DNA of 21,583 bases from Planctomycetota bacterium (GTDB lineage: Bacteria > Planctomycetota > Planctomycetia > Pirellulales > Pirellulaceae), in assembly GCA_026692885.1 (NCBI GenBank), contig JAPLNJ010001046.1:1-21583 (forward strand), read 5' to 3'. Position 1 is the first letter of the stretch. Each line of letters starts with the position of its first letter. Positions 8,109-14,145 of this stretch are shown piece after piece. A program made the translations under genes and the position numbers. Under the pieces are notes generated by a model that was not told the origin of the DNA, did no database searches, and worked only from the letters and a program-made list of their open reading frames with translations.

Positions 8109-8504
8109 GCGATTGCTGCGGGTGGAATGAGACTTGGCTTCACGGACGTCGGGTGCCTCGGCCAGGGTGAACACCACGATCTCCTCGCCGGTGACGGTAC
8201 TGATATCGTGGTGCAGGGTCAGCACCTTGACGCCGGTGATCTCCTGGACCATCGCTTCCATCAGCGGCCGCGCCGTTTCGATCAGATGGGTCCGGACCTC
8301 CTTGAGCAAATCCCGCCCCTTCTCGGTCGAAAGTGTCTGGACCAAATGCCGTTCCGCCGCGGTCAACACGCCCAGCATGCGGATCACCAAGATATCACCG
8401 ATCAGGTGGGTGCGAACATCCTTGGGACCGCGGCCCATGTATTCCTGCTGAAAGCGGCTAAGGCCTTCACAGATCCCGGATTCGATTTCACCTTGTGTCT
8501 TCAC
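8106..8504 (-). CDS. DUF2294 / MpsC-like protein
   Basis: The 132-residue protein starts at GTG 8504 (minus strand), with GGAGAAGGA just upstream in the same orientation. Family signs are the N-terminal I-x5-L-x2-F-x2-EYMGRGPKDVRTHLIGD block, LTAAERHLVQ in the middle, and EITGVKVLTLHHDIST followed by EEIVVFTLAE near the end. DUF2294 has been linked to MpsC, associated with a sodium-translocating membrane-potential system in Staphylococcus; whether that applies here is unknown, since no mpsA or mpsB partner is visible. It is the only convincing minus-strand gene in the window. Its TAG stop is formed by the end of the inverted-repeat element at 7979-8108, and the final residues (SHSTRSNR) look unlike a conserved family end, so the natural C terminus may have been altered. 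Confidence 0.8.
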   Translation of the reverse strand: MKTQGEIESGICEGLSRFQQEYMGRGPKDVRTHLIGDILVIRMLGVLTAAERHLVQTLSTEKGRDLLKEVRTHLIETARPLMEAMVQEITGVKVLTLHHDISTVTGEEIVVFTLAEAPDVREAKSHSTRSNR

Positions 8505-8578
8505 CGTCCTTCTCCCCAATCCACGATCCGTACGAGATATCACACCAATGAACACCGGAAGACAAGCTCGCAAGGTCC

Positions 8579-8606
8579 TTGTCTTCCCCGTTTGCCAACG
8601 TAGAAT
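8579..8606 (+). promoter_or_regulatory. Sigma-70-like promoter P3 for structured element copy 3
   Basis: TTGTCT (8579-8584) and TAGAAT (8601-8606) are 16 bases apart. The sequence TCCCCGTT after the -35 is shared with promoter P4. The expected start is near 8613, only a few bases before the element. Confidence 0.6.
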
Positions 8607-8619
8607 ATAGACGTTAAGT

Positions 8620-8727
8620 GGTCGGATGACTAGATGAGGGGCAACCCGGCGGTGCCGGTGGGCCCGTTGACGAGTAAACCGACGTGGTCGAATACCCTGG
8701 GGTGTTCGGCCACGTCGGTTTTTTTTT
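8620..8727 (+). ncRNA. Structured repeat element, copy 3 (putative sRNA or leader/attenuator)
   Basis: It opens with GGTCGGATGACTAGAT, contains the strong hairpin CCCGGC-ggt-GCCGG(t)GGG at 8645-8662, the conserved GTTGACGAGTAA, and the terminator. A transcript from P3 would be about 115 bases. The next gene is WXXGXW protein 1 (ATG 8848), about 120 bases beyond the terminator. Confidence 0.7.
8677..8727 (+). terminator. Intrinsic terminator of element copy 3
   Basis: A perfect 12-base stem AAACCGACGTGG/CCACGTCGGTTT (8677-8688, 8710-8721) has an inner GAATACC/GGTGTTC stem and a run of nine T (8719-8727). Confidence 0.88.
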
Positions 8728-8778
8728 GCGATTGGCGCGCTCGCGAAGACCATCGAACGGCCTGCGGGCCGCACCCAA

Positions 8779-8826
8779 GTAGGTCAGGCTTTCCAGCCTG
8801 ACGTCAGCCTGGAAAGCCTGACCTAC
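8779..8826. repeat. 48-base palindrome of the planctomycete GTAGGTCAGGC type
   Basis: The left arm 8779-8802 begins GTAGGTCAGGCTTTCC and is matched by the right arm 8803-8826 with one mismatched base. It ends eight bases before the ribosome site of the following gene, so if transcribed it would form a very stable hairpin in that leader. Repeats of this type are scattered through planctomycete genomes by my recollection. Confidence 0.75.
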
Positions 8827-8847
8827 AAGTACCAAAGGACAAGAATC

Positions 8848-10608
8848 ATGAACGTACGTCGTGTTTGCCGGTGGTGCCTGGTCACGGCTCTGGTGACCCT
8901 CGGCTCAGGCTTGGGCTTGGATCAGGTTTGCGCCGCGCAGCCGGATCAGCCTCCTCCGCCTCCGGTGGCCGAGGAAGGGGTGCAAGTGCTCACGCGCGGG
9001 CCGGTGCACGAGGCCTTCGCGGAGACCGTCAGTTTCGATCCGGAACCAGGCATCGTGGTGCCGCAAGGGCCGCCGGCCGCTATCGACGAACTGCCGCCGG
9101 AACAGCGACTGGAGGGGGCCAACGTCGCGTGGATTCCCGGCTACTGGGCCTGGGACGACGAGCGGAGCGACTTCCTGTGGGTCAGCGGCATCTGGCGCAA
9201 CCTGCCGCCGGGTCGCCAATGGGTGCCCGGGTATTGGGGCCAGTCGGGGACCGCCTTTCAGTGGACGTCGGGGTACTGGGCCGACGCCAGGGCAAACAGG
9301 ATTGAGTACCTGTCCGAGCCCCCGGAGACCGTCGAAGCGGGGCCCAACCGACCGGCGCCCTCGGCCGACCAAACCTGGCTACCAGGCTGTTGGATTTGGC
9401 GTGATGCCCGTTACGTTTGGCGCCCCGGTTTCTGGGCGCCGGTGCAGCCGGATTGGGTCTGGGTCCCTTCCTATTACGTGTGGGCACCGCGCGGCTACGT
9501 TTACGTCACCGGCTACTGGGACTACTCGGTCGTCCGGCGCGGGGTGTTGTTTGCGCCGGTTTATTTCAATGCGGCGGTTTACTCGCGACGTGGTTTTTCC
9601 TATTCACCCGCGACGGTGATCGACTTGGACCTGTTCACCGAGCATCTCTTCTTGCGGCCGCAATACAACCACTACTACTTTGGTGACTACTATGCGGCCA
9701 ATTACTCCACCGCGGGCATCTACCCCTGGCATTCGTTCCAAAACCAGCACGGCTACGATCCCATTTACGCGCACCAGCGCTGGGAGCATCGGCAGGATGG
9801 CCAGTGGGAGCACCGCCTCGCAGCGGACTTCGGACGCCGTCGGGACCATGAAGAAGCTCGACCGCCGCGCACCTGGGCGGCCCAGGGTGCGCTGACCGCC
9901 AGAGGCGTGAACTCCACCGTACAAAGCCTCGTGGTGGCCAGGTCGCTCGACCAACTGGCCAAGAGCAAACAAGGAACCCTGCGATTCCAGCCGGCCAGCC
10001 AGGACGAGCGACACAAGCTCGCTCAGCACGGGCAAGACGTCCAAAGATTTCGCGAGACACGGCAAAGGCTGGAAAACCACGCGGCGACGACGCCAGCGGC
10101 AAAGCCTGCTCCGGAATCCGGCCCGGCCAGGGTGAAACTTCCCAAGTCCCCGATTCGGGCTCAGTCGCCCGCTCAGATGGGCCAGGACGTTGCTCCACCA
10201 AAGGCGCATAAGGTTCCCAGGCCCGATCCTGGGGTCGAGCCTAAATCGAGAGTGAATCGGCCGACGCCCCAGTCACAACCACATGTCGATCGGCCGGCAC
10301 CGCAAACGCAACCGCATGTCAATCAACCGGCGCCGCAACCGCAACGGAAAGTGGATCGGCCGACGCCCCAACCACATGTCGATCGGCCGGCACCGCAGTC
10401 GCAAACGCATGTCAATCAACCGGCGCCGCAACCGCAACGGAAAGTGGATCGGCCGACGCCGCAAGCACAACCGCATGTCGATCGACCGGCCCCGCAGCAG
10501 CCGCGAAAAGTTGACCGGCCGGCCCCGCAGCCGCGGGACAACCGGCCGGCGGGTCCACCAGCGGCGGGGCCGCAGCATGAACAGCACAAGGGCAAAAACA
10601 AAGGCTGA
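8848..10608 (+). CDS. Secreted WXXGXW-repeat protein 1 with proline/glutamine-rich tail
   Basis: The 586-residue protein starts at ATG 8848, with AAAGGA eight bases upstream. A signal peptide (basic start MNVRRVCRW, hydrophobic core, likely cut after VCAA before QPDQ) sends it out of the cytoplasm. Between residues 95 and about 225 it carries many W-x-x-G-x-W motifs (WIPGYW, WVSGIW, WVPGYW, WTSGYW, WLPGCW, WRPGFW). A conserved tyrosine-rich block (LRPQYNHYYFGDYY) follows. The last 120 or so residues are low-complexity, rich in P, Q, R and H, with a DNA-level tandem repeat. The biochemical role of the family is not established; a cell-envelope or surface role is inferred from export and composition. 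A paralogue lies at 17941. Confidence 0.85.
   Translation: MNVRRVCRWCLVTALVTLGSGLGLDQVCAAQPDQPPPPPVAEEGVQVLTRGPVHEAFAETVSFDPEPGIVVPQGPPAAIDELPPEQRLEGANVAWIPGYWAWDDERSDFLWVSGIWRNLPPGRQWVPGYWGQSGTAFQWTSGYWADARANRIEYLSEPPETVEAGPNRPAPSADQTWLPGCWIWRDARYVWRPGFWAPVQPDWVWVPSYYVWAPRGYVYVTGYWDYSVVRRGVLFAPVYFNAAVYSRRGFSYSPATVIDLDLFTEHLFLRPQYNHYYFGDYYAANYSTAGIYPWHSFQNQHGYDPIYAHQRWEHRQDGQWEHRLAADFGRRRDHEEARPPRTWAAQGALTARGVNSTVQSLVVARSLDQLAKSKQGTLRFQPASQDERHKLAQHGQDVQRFRETRQRLENHAATTPAAKPAPESGPARVKLPKSPIRAQSPAQMGQDVAPPKAHKVPRPDPGVEPKSRVNRPTPQSQPHVDRPAPQTQPHVNQPAPQPQRKVDRPTPQPHVDRPAPQSQTHVNQPAPQPQRKVDRPTPQAQPHVDRPAPQQPRKVDRPAPQPRDNRPAGPPAAGPQHEQHKGKNKG
10282..10550 (+). repeat. Tandem repeat coding for the Pro/Gln-rich tail
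   Basis: Near-identical units begin with CATGTCGATCGGCCGGC at 10282 and 10375 (93 bases, 31 codons), and a third, shorter, diverged unit begins at 10474. Unit lengths are multiples of three, so the frame is kept. Within each unit smaller motifs such as CAACCGGCGCCGCAACC recur. This suggests slippage-driven length variation of the protein tail. Confidence 0.8.
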
Positions 10609-10674
10609 CCGCGCATTTGCACAAGCCTTGGGAATCGAGCGTCGTCAACTGCAGTTTGTGAAAGGGGAGAGCAC

Positions 10675-10941
10675 ATGTCTACCATGACTGATCGACTTGC
10701 AGACCAAGCGAAGGAAGTGAAGAAAGACCTCCAGGAAATGGGCCAGACCGTCAGGGATGCCGCCCAGGAGAAGATCGGACAAGTGGGCGAGAAAGCCTCT
10801 GAATACTACGACGAGGGGCGAGACAGCGTCCACGGCGTCGCGTGTGCCTGCGAGCAATTCGTCCGGCAGCGGCCATTGAGAGCCGTCTTGATTGCGGCGG
10901 GCGTCGGCTGGCTGCTCGGTGTCCTGTGGAAGCGCCGCTGA
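10675..10941 (+). CDS. DUF883 (ElaB/YqjD-like) membrane-anchored protein
   Basis: The 88-residue protein starts at ATG 10675, with AAAGGGGAG about five bases upstream. It has an amphipathic, highly charged helical N-terminal two-thirds (repeated A/K/E/D pattern) and then the DUF883 tail: FVRQRPLRAVLIAAGVGWLL, a single membrane helix rich in glycine, ending in WKRR. In E. coli, relatives (ElaB, YqjD) are stationary-phase inner-membrane proteins; YqjD binds ribosomes. Here a stress-related membrane role is inferred. It is the first of five proteins in this region ending in the same kind of tail. Confidence 0.85.
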   Translation: MSTMTDRLADQAKEVKKDLQEMGQTVRDAAQEKIGQVGEKASEYYDEGRDSVHGVACACEQFVRQRPLRAVLIAAGVGWLLGVLWKRR

Positions 10942-11008
10942 CCCCGAAGTACTCGTTTAAGAATGCCGCGATGAAGGTCGTCGGCAATGCCAGGAAAGTC
11001 AAAACATC

Positions 11009-11410
11009 ATGGATCACAACGCGGAACTCGCCGAGCAGTTGAGCTCGCTGGCAGGCCGGGTCTGGGTGCCCCGCGCGATTGAGGATGCCCTGGCTGTACC
11101 TTGGGTGCCGGTGCTACTGCTGGGCCTGCTGGGTACGGTGCTCCTCTGGAGGGCCTATTGGACGCTCTACCGCTCCACCGCGATTCCCGTGGTACGCGTG
11201 TTTGTCGTACTAGGCTACGTGCTGATCGCTTGGCTGCTTGTGGATGTGACCGCAGCGCTGTGGCAGGTCCAGAACCCGTCGGAAATCATTGGCGCGCTGC
11301 GGTGGCTGTTGCCCTATGAGTCACTGGCTTTTGCCCTCGTGGCGCTCATGGGAATCGTCTGGACCGTCAAAGGCTTTCTGTCCCGTCCGCGGGAGATAAG
11401 GACCGAGTAA
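11009..11410 (+). CDS. Three-helix membrane protein, function unknown
   Basis: The 133-residue protein starts at ATG 11009 with only a moderate site (AGGAAAG about 11 bases upstream). Three hydrophobic segments lie near residues 31-50, 61-82 and 103-125, with a charged N terminus and a basic C terminus (SRPREIRTE). I do not recognise a family; it looks like a small integral membrane protein. It is 67 bases downstream of the DUF883 gene and on the same strand. Confidence 0.7.
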   Translation: MDHNAELAEQLSSLAGRVWVPRAIEDALAVPWVPVLLLGLLGTVLLWRAYWTLYRSTAIPVVRVFVVLGYVLIAWLLVDVTAALWQVQNPSEIIGALRWLLPYESLAFALVALMGIVWTVKGFLSRPREIRTE

Positions 11411-11570
11411 GTCACGCCAGACGGGTAGGTATAGGTAACGTTTCGAGAACAGGTGAAGATGGAACAGGAGCAGCAGAGGATCAAGGAAATCGCTCTGGCT
11501 CGGGTGCCAACAAGGTCGCTAGTCAGTCACGAGTAACCACTTTTGAAAGTCATTTCTGAGGAGCACACAA

Positions 11571-11699
11571 ATGGAACTTTTCGCTCTAACTCTGTTCCCC
11601 CTGGCGGCTGTCGGGTATTCCTTCGTGTATCTGCTGGCCGGCGGGGGCGTTTTTGGGGCGGTCGTCATCTTCTTCGTCGCGAAAATGCTCGGACAGTGA
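11571..11699 (+). CDS. 42-residue hydrophobic membrane peptide
   Basis: This very short gene starts at ATG 11571 with an excellent GAGGAG seven bases upstream and ends at TGA 11697. The protein begins MELFALTLFPLAAVGYS and is almost entirely hydrophobic, with a glycine-rich middle (LLAGGGVFGAVV) and the end FFVAKMLGQ, suggesting one or two membrane passes. The strong ribosome site, the membrane-like composition and its place in a run of small membrane genes support it. No family recognised. Confidence 0.65.
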   Translation: MELFALTLFPLAAVGYSFVYLLAGGGVFGAVVIFFVAKMLGQ

Positions 11700-11754
11700 C
11701 CATCCAAGCTCGCAATCAGTTCTGATCGTAAGACGTACTAAAAAGGGGAAACAC

Positions 11755-12288
11755 ATGGCGGATCAACATGCAGAATTCGACGGCGCTGTGCACGTATCGC
11801 GAGAAGACCTCATAGCGCTGCTCAACGACGACCTGGCGCGTGAATACCAGGCTGTAATTTCCTATGTCGTGTATTCACAAGTGCTCAAAGGCGCGCAGTA
11901 CATGAATATTGCCGCGGAACTCCAAAAGCACGCCACCGAAGAGCTTTCGCACGCACTGATACTTGCCGGTCAAATCGACTATCTGGGCGGTATGCCCGCG
12001 ACCGAACCCAAACCGGTGAGAACCTCCTCCAACGCAGAAGACATGCTGCGTTTCGACCTGGAAGCCGAGGTCGAAACGATTCAGCACTATCGGCAGCGCG
12101 TGCATCAGTGCGAAGCGCTCGGCGAATATGCTGTCGCAGAACATATTCGCGATATCCTGGTGCAGGAACAAAATCACCAAATCGCCCTGGCTAACGCCCT
12201 GGGAGTAAACGTGCCAAACGCCACACCGCCCCCACTGCCGCTCGACGAACACTCCCGGATCAACGCTGGAATCACACGCAACTCATAG
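11755..12288 (+). CDS. Bacterioferritin-like ferritin-family diiron protein
   Basis: The 177-residue protein starts at ATG 11755 with AAGGGGA just upstream; an in-frame extension to 11653 overlaps the preceding small gene. A four-helix ferritin-like fold carries all six expected diiron ligands when aligned by eye with E. coli Bfr: E30 (AREYQAV), E63 and H66 (EELSHA), E105 (LEAEVE), and E138 and H141 (QEQNHQ). It should therefore oxidise ferrous iron; whether it forms a 24-mer store or works as a small oxidase or Dps-like protector is not shown. The Bfr haem-ligand methionine is not evident. It acts in the cytoplasm, in iron handling and peroxide protection. It sits in a run of stress-type membrane genes. 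Confidence 0.88.
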   Translation: MADQHAEFDGAVHVSREDLIALLNDDLAREYQAVISYVVYSQVLKGAQYMNIAAELQKHATEELSHALILAGQIDYLGGMPATEPKPVRTSSNAEDMLRFDLEAEVETIQHYRQRVHQCEALGEYAVAEHIRDILVQEQNHQIALANALGVNVPNATPPPLPLDEHSRINAGITRNS

Positions 12289-12372
12289 AGACGACGGACA
12301 AGCTGACAAATCATCAAGTCGCGGCCTACGTTCGGGATCACTTTCAATCAGTAAATTGAGGAAGGAATTGGG

Positions 12373-12792
12373 ATGACTAGCCAACAGCTTCTTGAAGGCA
12401 ATTGGAACGAAATCAAGGATCAACTCCGCCAGAAATGGGGGCAATTGACCGACAACGATTTTCCGCAGGTTCGCGGTGACGTGGACCATCTTGTCGGTAT
12501 CATTCAGCGAAAAACGGGGGAAGGACGCGAGGCGATTGAAGCGTATCTGCAGAGACTGTCCAGCAATACGGCCTCAGCCATCGGCACGGCGGCCGAAACG
12601 GTACGCGACGGTGCACAGCACGCGGTGGAGGCCGCGCAGCACACGGCCAAGCAAGCTGCCGACCAAATCCGCGCCGGCTATGACGGAGCGGAACGCTTGG
12701 TCCGCAACCGGCCGGGAGAATCGCTGGCGGTGTGTTTCGGAGTGGGTTTGATCACCGGGGTGGTGCTGGCCTTGGCATTGCGTTCCCGATGA
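12373..12792 (+). CDS. CsbD-like domain fused to a DUF883-like membrane tail
   Basis: The 139-residue protein starts at ATG 12373 with AGGAAGGA upstream. Residues about 8-60 match the CsbD pattern (LEGNWNEIKDQLRQKWGQLT...DVDHLVGIIQRKTG). A helical alanine-rich linker follows, then a DUF883-type end: LVRNRPGESLAVCFGVGLIT, a glycine-rich membrane helix, and RSR. CsbD proteins are small, soluble and general-stress induced; this version appears tethered to the membrane. Its stop overlaps a possible ATG of the next gene (ATGA at 12789). Confidence 0.82.
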   Translation: MTSQQLLEGNWNEIKDQLRQKWGQLTDNDFPQVRGDVDHLVGIIQRKTGEGREAIEAYLQRLSSNTASAIGTAAETVRDGAQHAVEAAQHTAKQAADQIRAGYDGAERLVRNRPGESLAVCFGVGLITGVVLALALRSR

Positions 12793-12809
12793 ATGAGCAG
12801 AGGAGACCG

Positions 12810-13238
12810 ATGATGAATGATCCGCCACTGGATAACACCGTGCGAGCGCGGATGCAGGGGATTCGTTGCGATATCGACCAGGGTCTGGAAGATGTGTCCG
12901 CAAGTGCCCGCAGTATGGTCGACTGGAAGCACTACGTGAAGGCCTATCCGTGGGTGTGTTTGGGGGCGGCGGCCGCGCTGGGATTTCTGATCGTTCCCAA
13001 ACGCTCTGCGACGGTCAACGCCGACTTGGGCACCCCGACCGAACCGGCCAAGACCGGCCAGCTGTTCGTCACTTCGGCGCCGACCGTCGCGCGCGGATTG
13101 CTCGATGCGATTGTGGCGACCGTCGTCAGCATCGCGGTTAACGAGGCAACCGCATACCTAAGCCAAAATGCCGGAAGATTTTTGGGAACAACTAGGCCTC
13201 CTGGGACCAATCATCATGATTCAAATTTCACGTCCTGA
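12810..13238 (+). CDS. Membrane-anchored DUF883-like protein
   Basis: The predicted 142-residue protein starts at ATG 12810; AGGAG (12801-12805) supports 12810 or the adjacent ATG 12813, while an ATG at 12789 overlapping the previous stop lacks its own site. It has a charged helical N terminus, then YVKAYPWVCLGAAAALGF, a membrane helix with the DUF883-like aromatic-x-x-x-x-P start, followed by a basic PKR. About 80 residues follow the helix, including a second hydrophobic or amphipathic stretch (LDAIVATVVSIAVNEATAYL). The family is uncertain but related in plan to its neighbours. Confidence 0.7.
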   Translation: MMNDPPLDNTVRARMQGIRCDIDQGLEDVSASARSMVDWKHYVKAYPWVCLGAAAALGFLIVPKRSATVNADLGTPTEPAKTGQLFVTSAPTVARGLLDAIVATVVSIAVNEATAYLSQNAGRFLGTTRPPGTNHHDSNFTS

Positions 13239-13428
13239 GTCATCGAACGACGGCACGGACCGATCCTCTTTGGGGCTTGAGCATGGCGAGTGGGCTGACG
13301 TGGCTCGCCAGGGGCCGGCCCAGATTGTCCGGAGTATCGAGCGGTTTGTCGCCCAACGGCCAGGTTTCTGCCTGGGCGCGGCACTCGCCGTCGGAATTGC
13401 TCTAGGTTGGAGGGTGAAACGACCATGA
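13216..13428 (+). CDS. Small protein with DUF883-like tail
   Basis: The predicted 70-residue protein starts at ATG 13216, inside the end of the previous gene (which stops at 13238); an earlier in-frame ATG at 13168 is less likely. The ribosome site is weak, so expression is probably by translational coupling. The protein is polar at first and ends with FVAQRPGFCLGAALAVGIAL and GWRVKRP, the same membrane-tail plan as its neighbours. Its stop overlaps the next start (ATGA, 13425-13428). Confidence 0.65.
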   Translation: MIQISRPESSNDGTDRSSLGLEHGEWADVARQGPAQIVRSIERFVAQRPGFCLGAALAVGIALGWRVKRP

Positions 13429-13877
13429 ACCTAGGCAATGGATCAACCCCGGCACCGCCTAACGGGGTCGCCAAGGACGTGGGCGAATTGACGCACGACA
13501 TTGTGTCGCTCGCCGAGCTGCAGTTCGAACTCTTCAGGAACGACTACCGTGACGGCCTGAAAGGACTGCTGATTCCCGTTGCACTATTGCTGGTCGCCGG
13601 GATGGTGACCGTCGGCACGGTGCCGATTACGCTGCTACTCATGGTGGAACTCCTCGCGCAACTGGGCGGCCTAACGCGGGCGTCGGCCCTTTCGATCGCT
13701 GCGCTGAGCGGGTTGCTCGTGGCGGTGGCCCTGGGAATTGTGGGCTGGTCCTACATCCACGGAGTTGGGCGTGTGTTTAGGCGTTCCCGCGAAGAATTGA
13801 GGCGCAACATAACTTGGATCAAGTACGCATTGAAGCGGCCGGCACCGATCGAAGGTCAGCCGCCTCAAGCTCGCTGA
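13425..13877 (+). CDS. Holin-X-like (Phage_holin_3_6) two-helix membrane protein
   Basis: The 150-residue protein starts at ATG 13425, overlapping the previous stop in ATGA, with GGAGGG upstream. After a polar start (about 20 residues) comes an amphipathic helix (DIVSLAELQFELFRNDYRDG), two membrane helices near residues 46-75 and 85-115 and a basic C-terminal helix (FRRSREELRRN). This is the plan of the Phage_holin_3_6 / Actinobacterial Holin-X family, common in chromosomal stress loci and not evidence of a prophage: no other phage gene is present. The function is unproven. Confidence 0.75.
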   Translation: MNLGNGSTPAPPNGVAKDVGELTHDIVSLAELQFELFRNDYRDGLKGLLIPVALLLVAGMVTVGTVPITLLLMVELLAQLGGLTRASALSIAALSGLLVAVALGIVGWSYIHGVGRVFRRSREELRRNITWIKYALKRPAPIEGQPPQAR

Positions 13878-13912
13878 TACTTGCCGCTTCCATGAACCTA
13901 AAGGAGCCAGAC

Positions 13913-14107
13913 ATGGCCTCGTCGACAGAAGAGTATACCGTCTCGGACCTGGGAAATGGGACCCTGGGGCACGTAGGATCCCGCCCGCGAACGACCAAGA
14001 GTGTCGTGGAGCATTTTCGCGAATATGAGCGTGAACGCCCCGAAGTCGTGGCCCTGTGGTGCTTCGGCCTTGGGTTCGTACTGGGCTGGAAATTGAAGCT
14101 GTGGTAA
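13913..14107 (+). CDS. Small membrane-tail protein, DUF883-like end
   Basis: The 64-residue protein starts at ATG 13913 with AAGGAG six bases upstream. An upstream open frame back to 13814 overlaps the holin-like gene and has no site. The first 40 residues are polar; then YERERPEVVALWCFGLGFVL and GWKLKLW form the aromatic-x-x-x-RP-membrane-helix-basic end seen in the other small proteins here. No function can be named; it fits the run of membrane-anchored stress-type proteins. Confidence 0.7.
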   Translation: MASSTEEYTVSDLGNGTLGHVGSRPRTTKSVVEHFREYERERPEVVALWCFGLGFVLGWKLKLW

Positions 14108-14145
14108 ACAGCGACGCTGAATAACCTGGGCTTGGGGTTCTGATC

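Larger units (their letters stand above)
8505..8847. other. Intergenic region with promoter P3, element copy 3 and a palindrome
   Basis: These 343 bases contain no gene. They separate the minus-strand DUF2294 gene from WXXGXW protein 1 and hold promoter P3, structured element copy 3 and the 48-base palindrome at 8779-8826. Confidence 0.7.

Noticed and set aside
11459..11536. A 25-codon frame (MEQEQQRIKEIALAR...) resembling the start of a DUF2934 protein
   Set aside because: Very short, no convincing ribosome site, and the similarity is to a few residues only. It could be a gene remnant but cannot be supported.
13425..13877. A prophage, suggested by the holin-like protein
   Set aside because: No other phage gene (integrase, portal, capsid, tail, lysin) is present. 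The Holin-X family is common in ordinary chromosomal stress loci, and the neighbours are CsbD- and DUF883-type genes.
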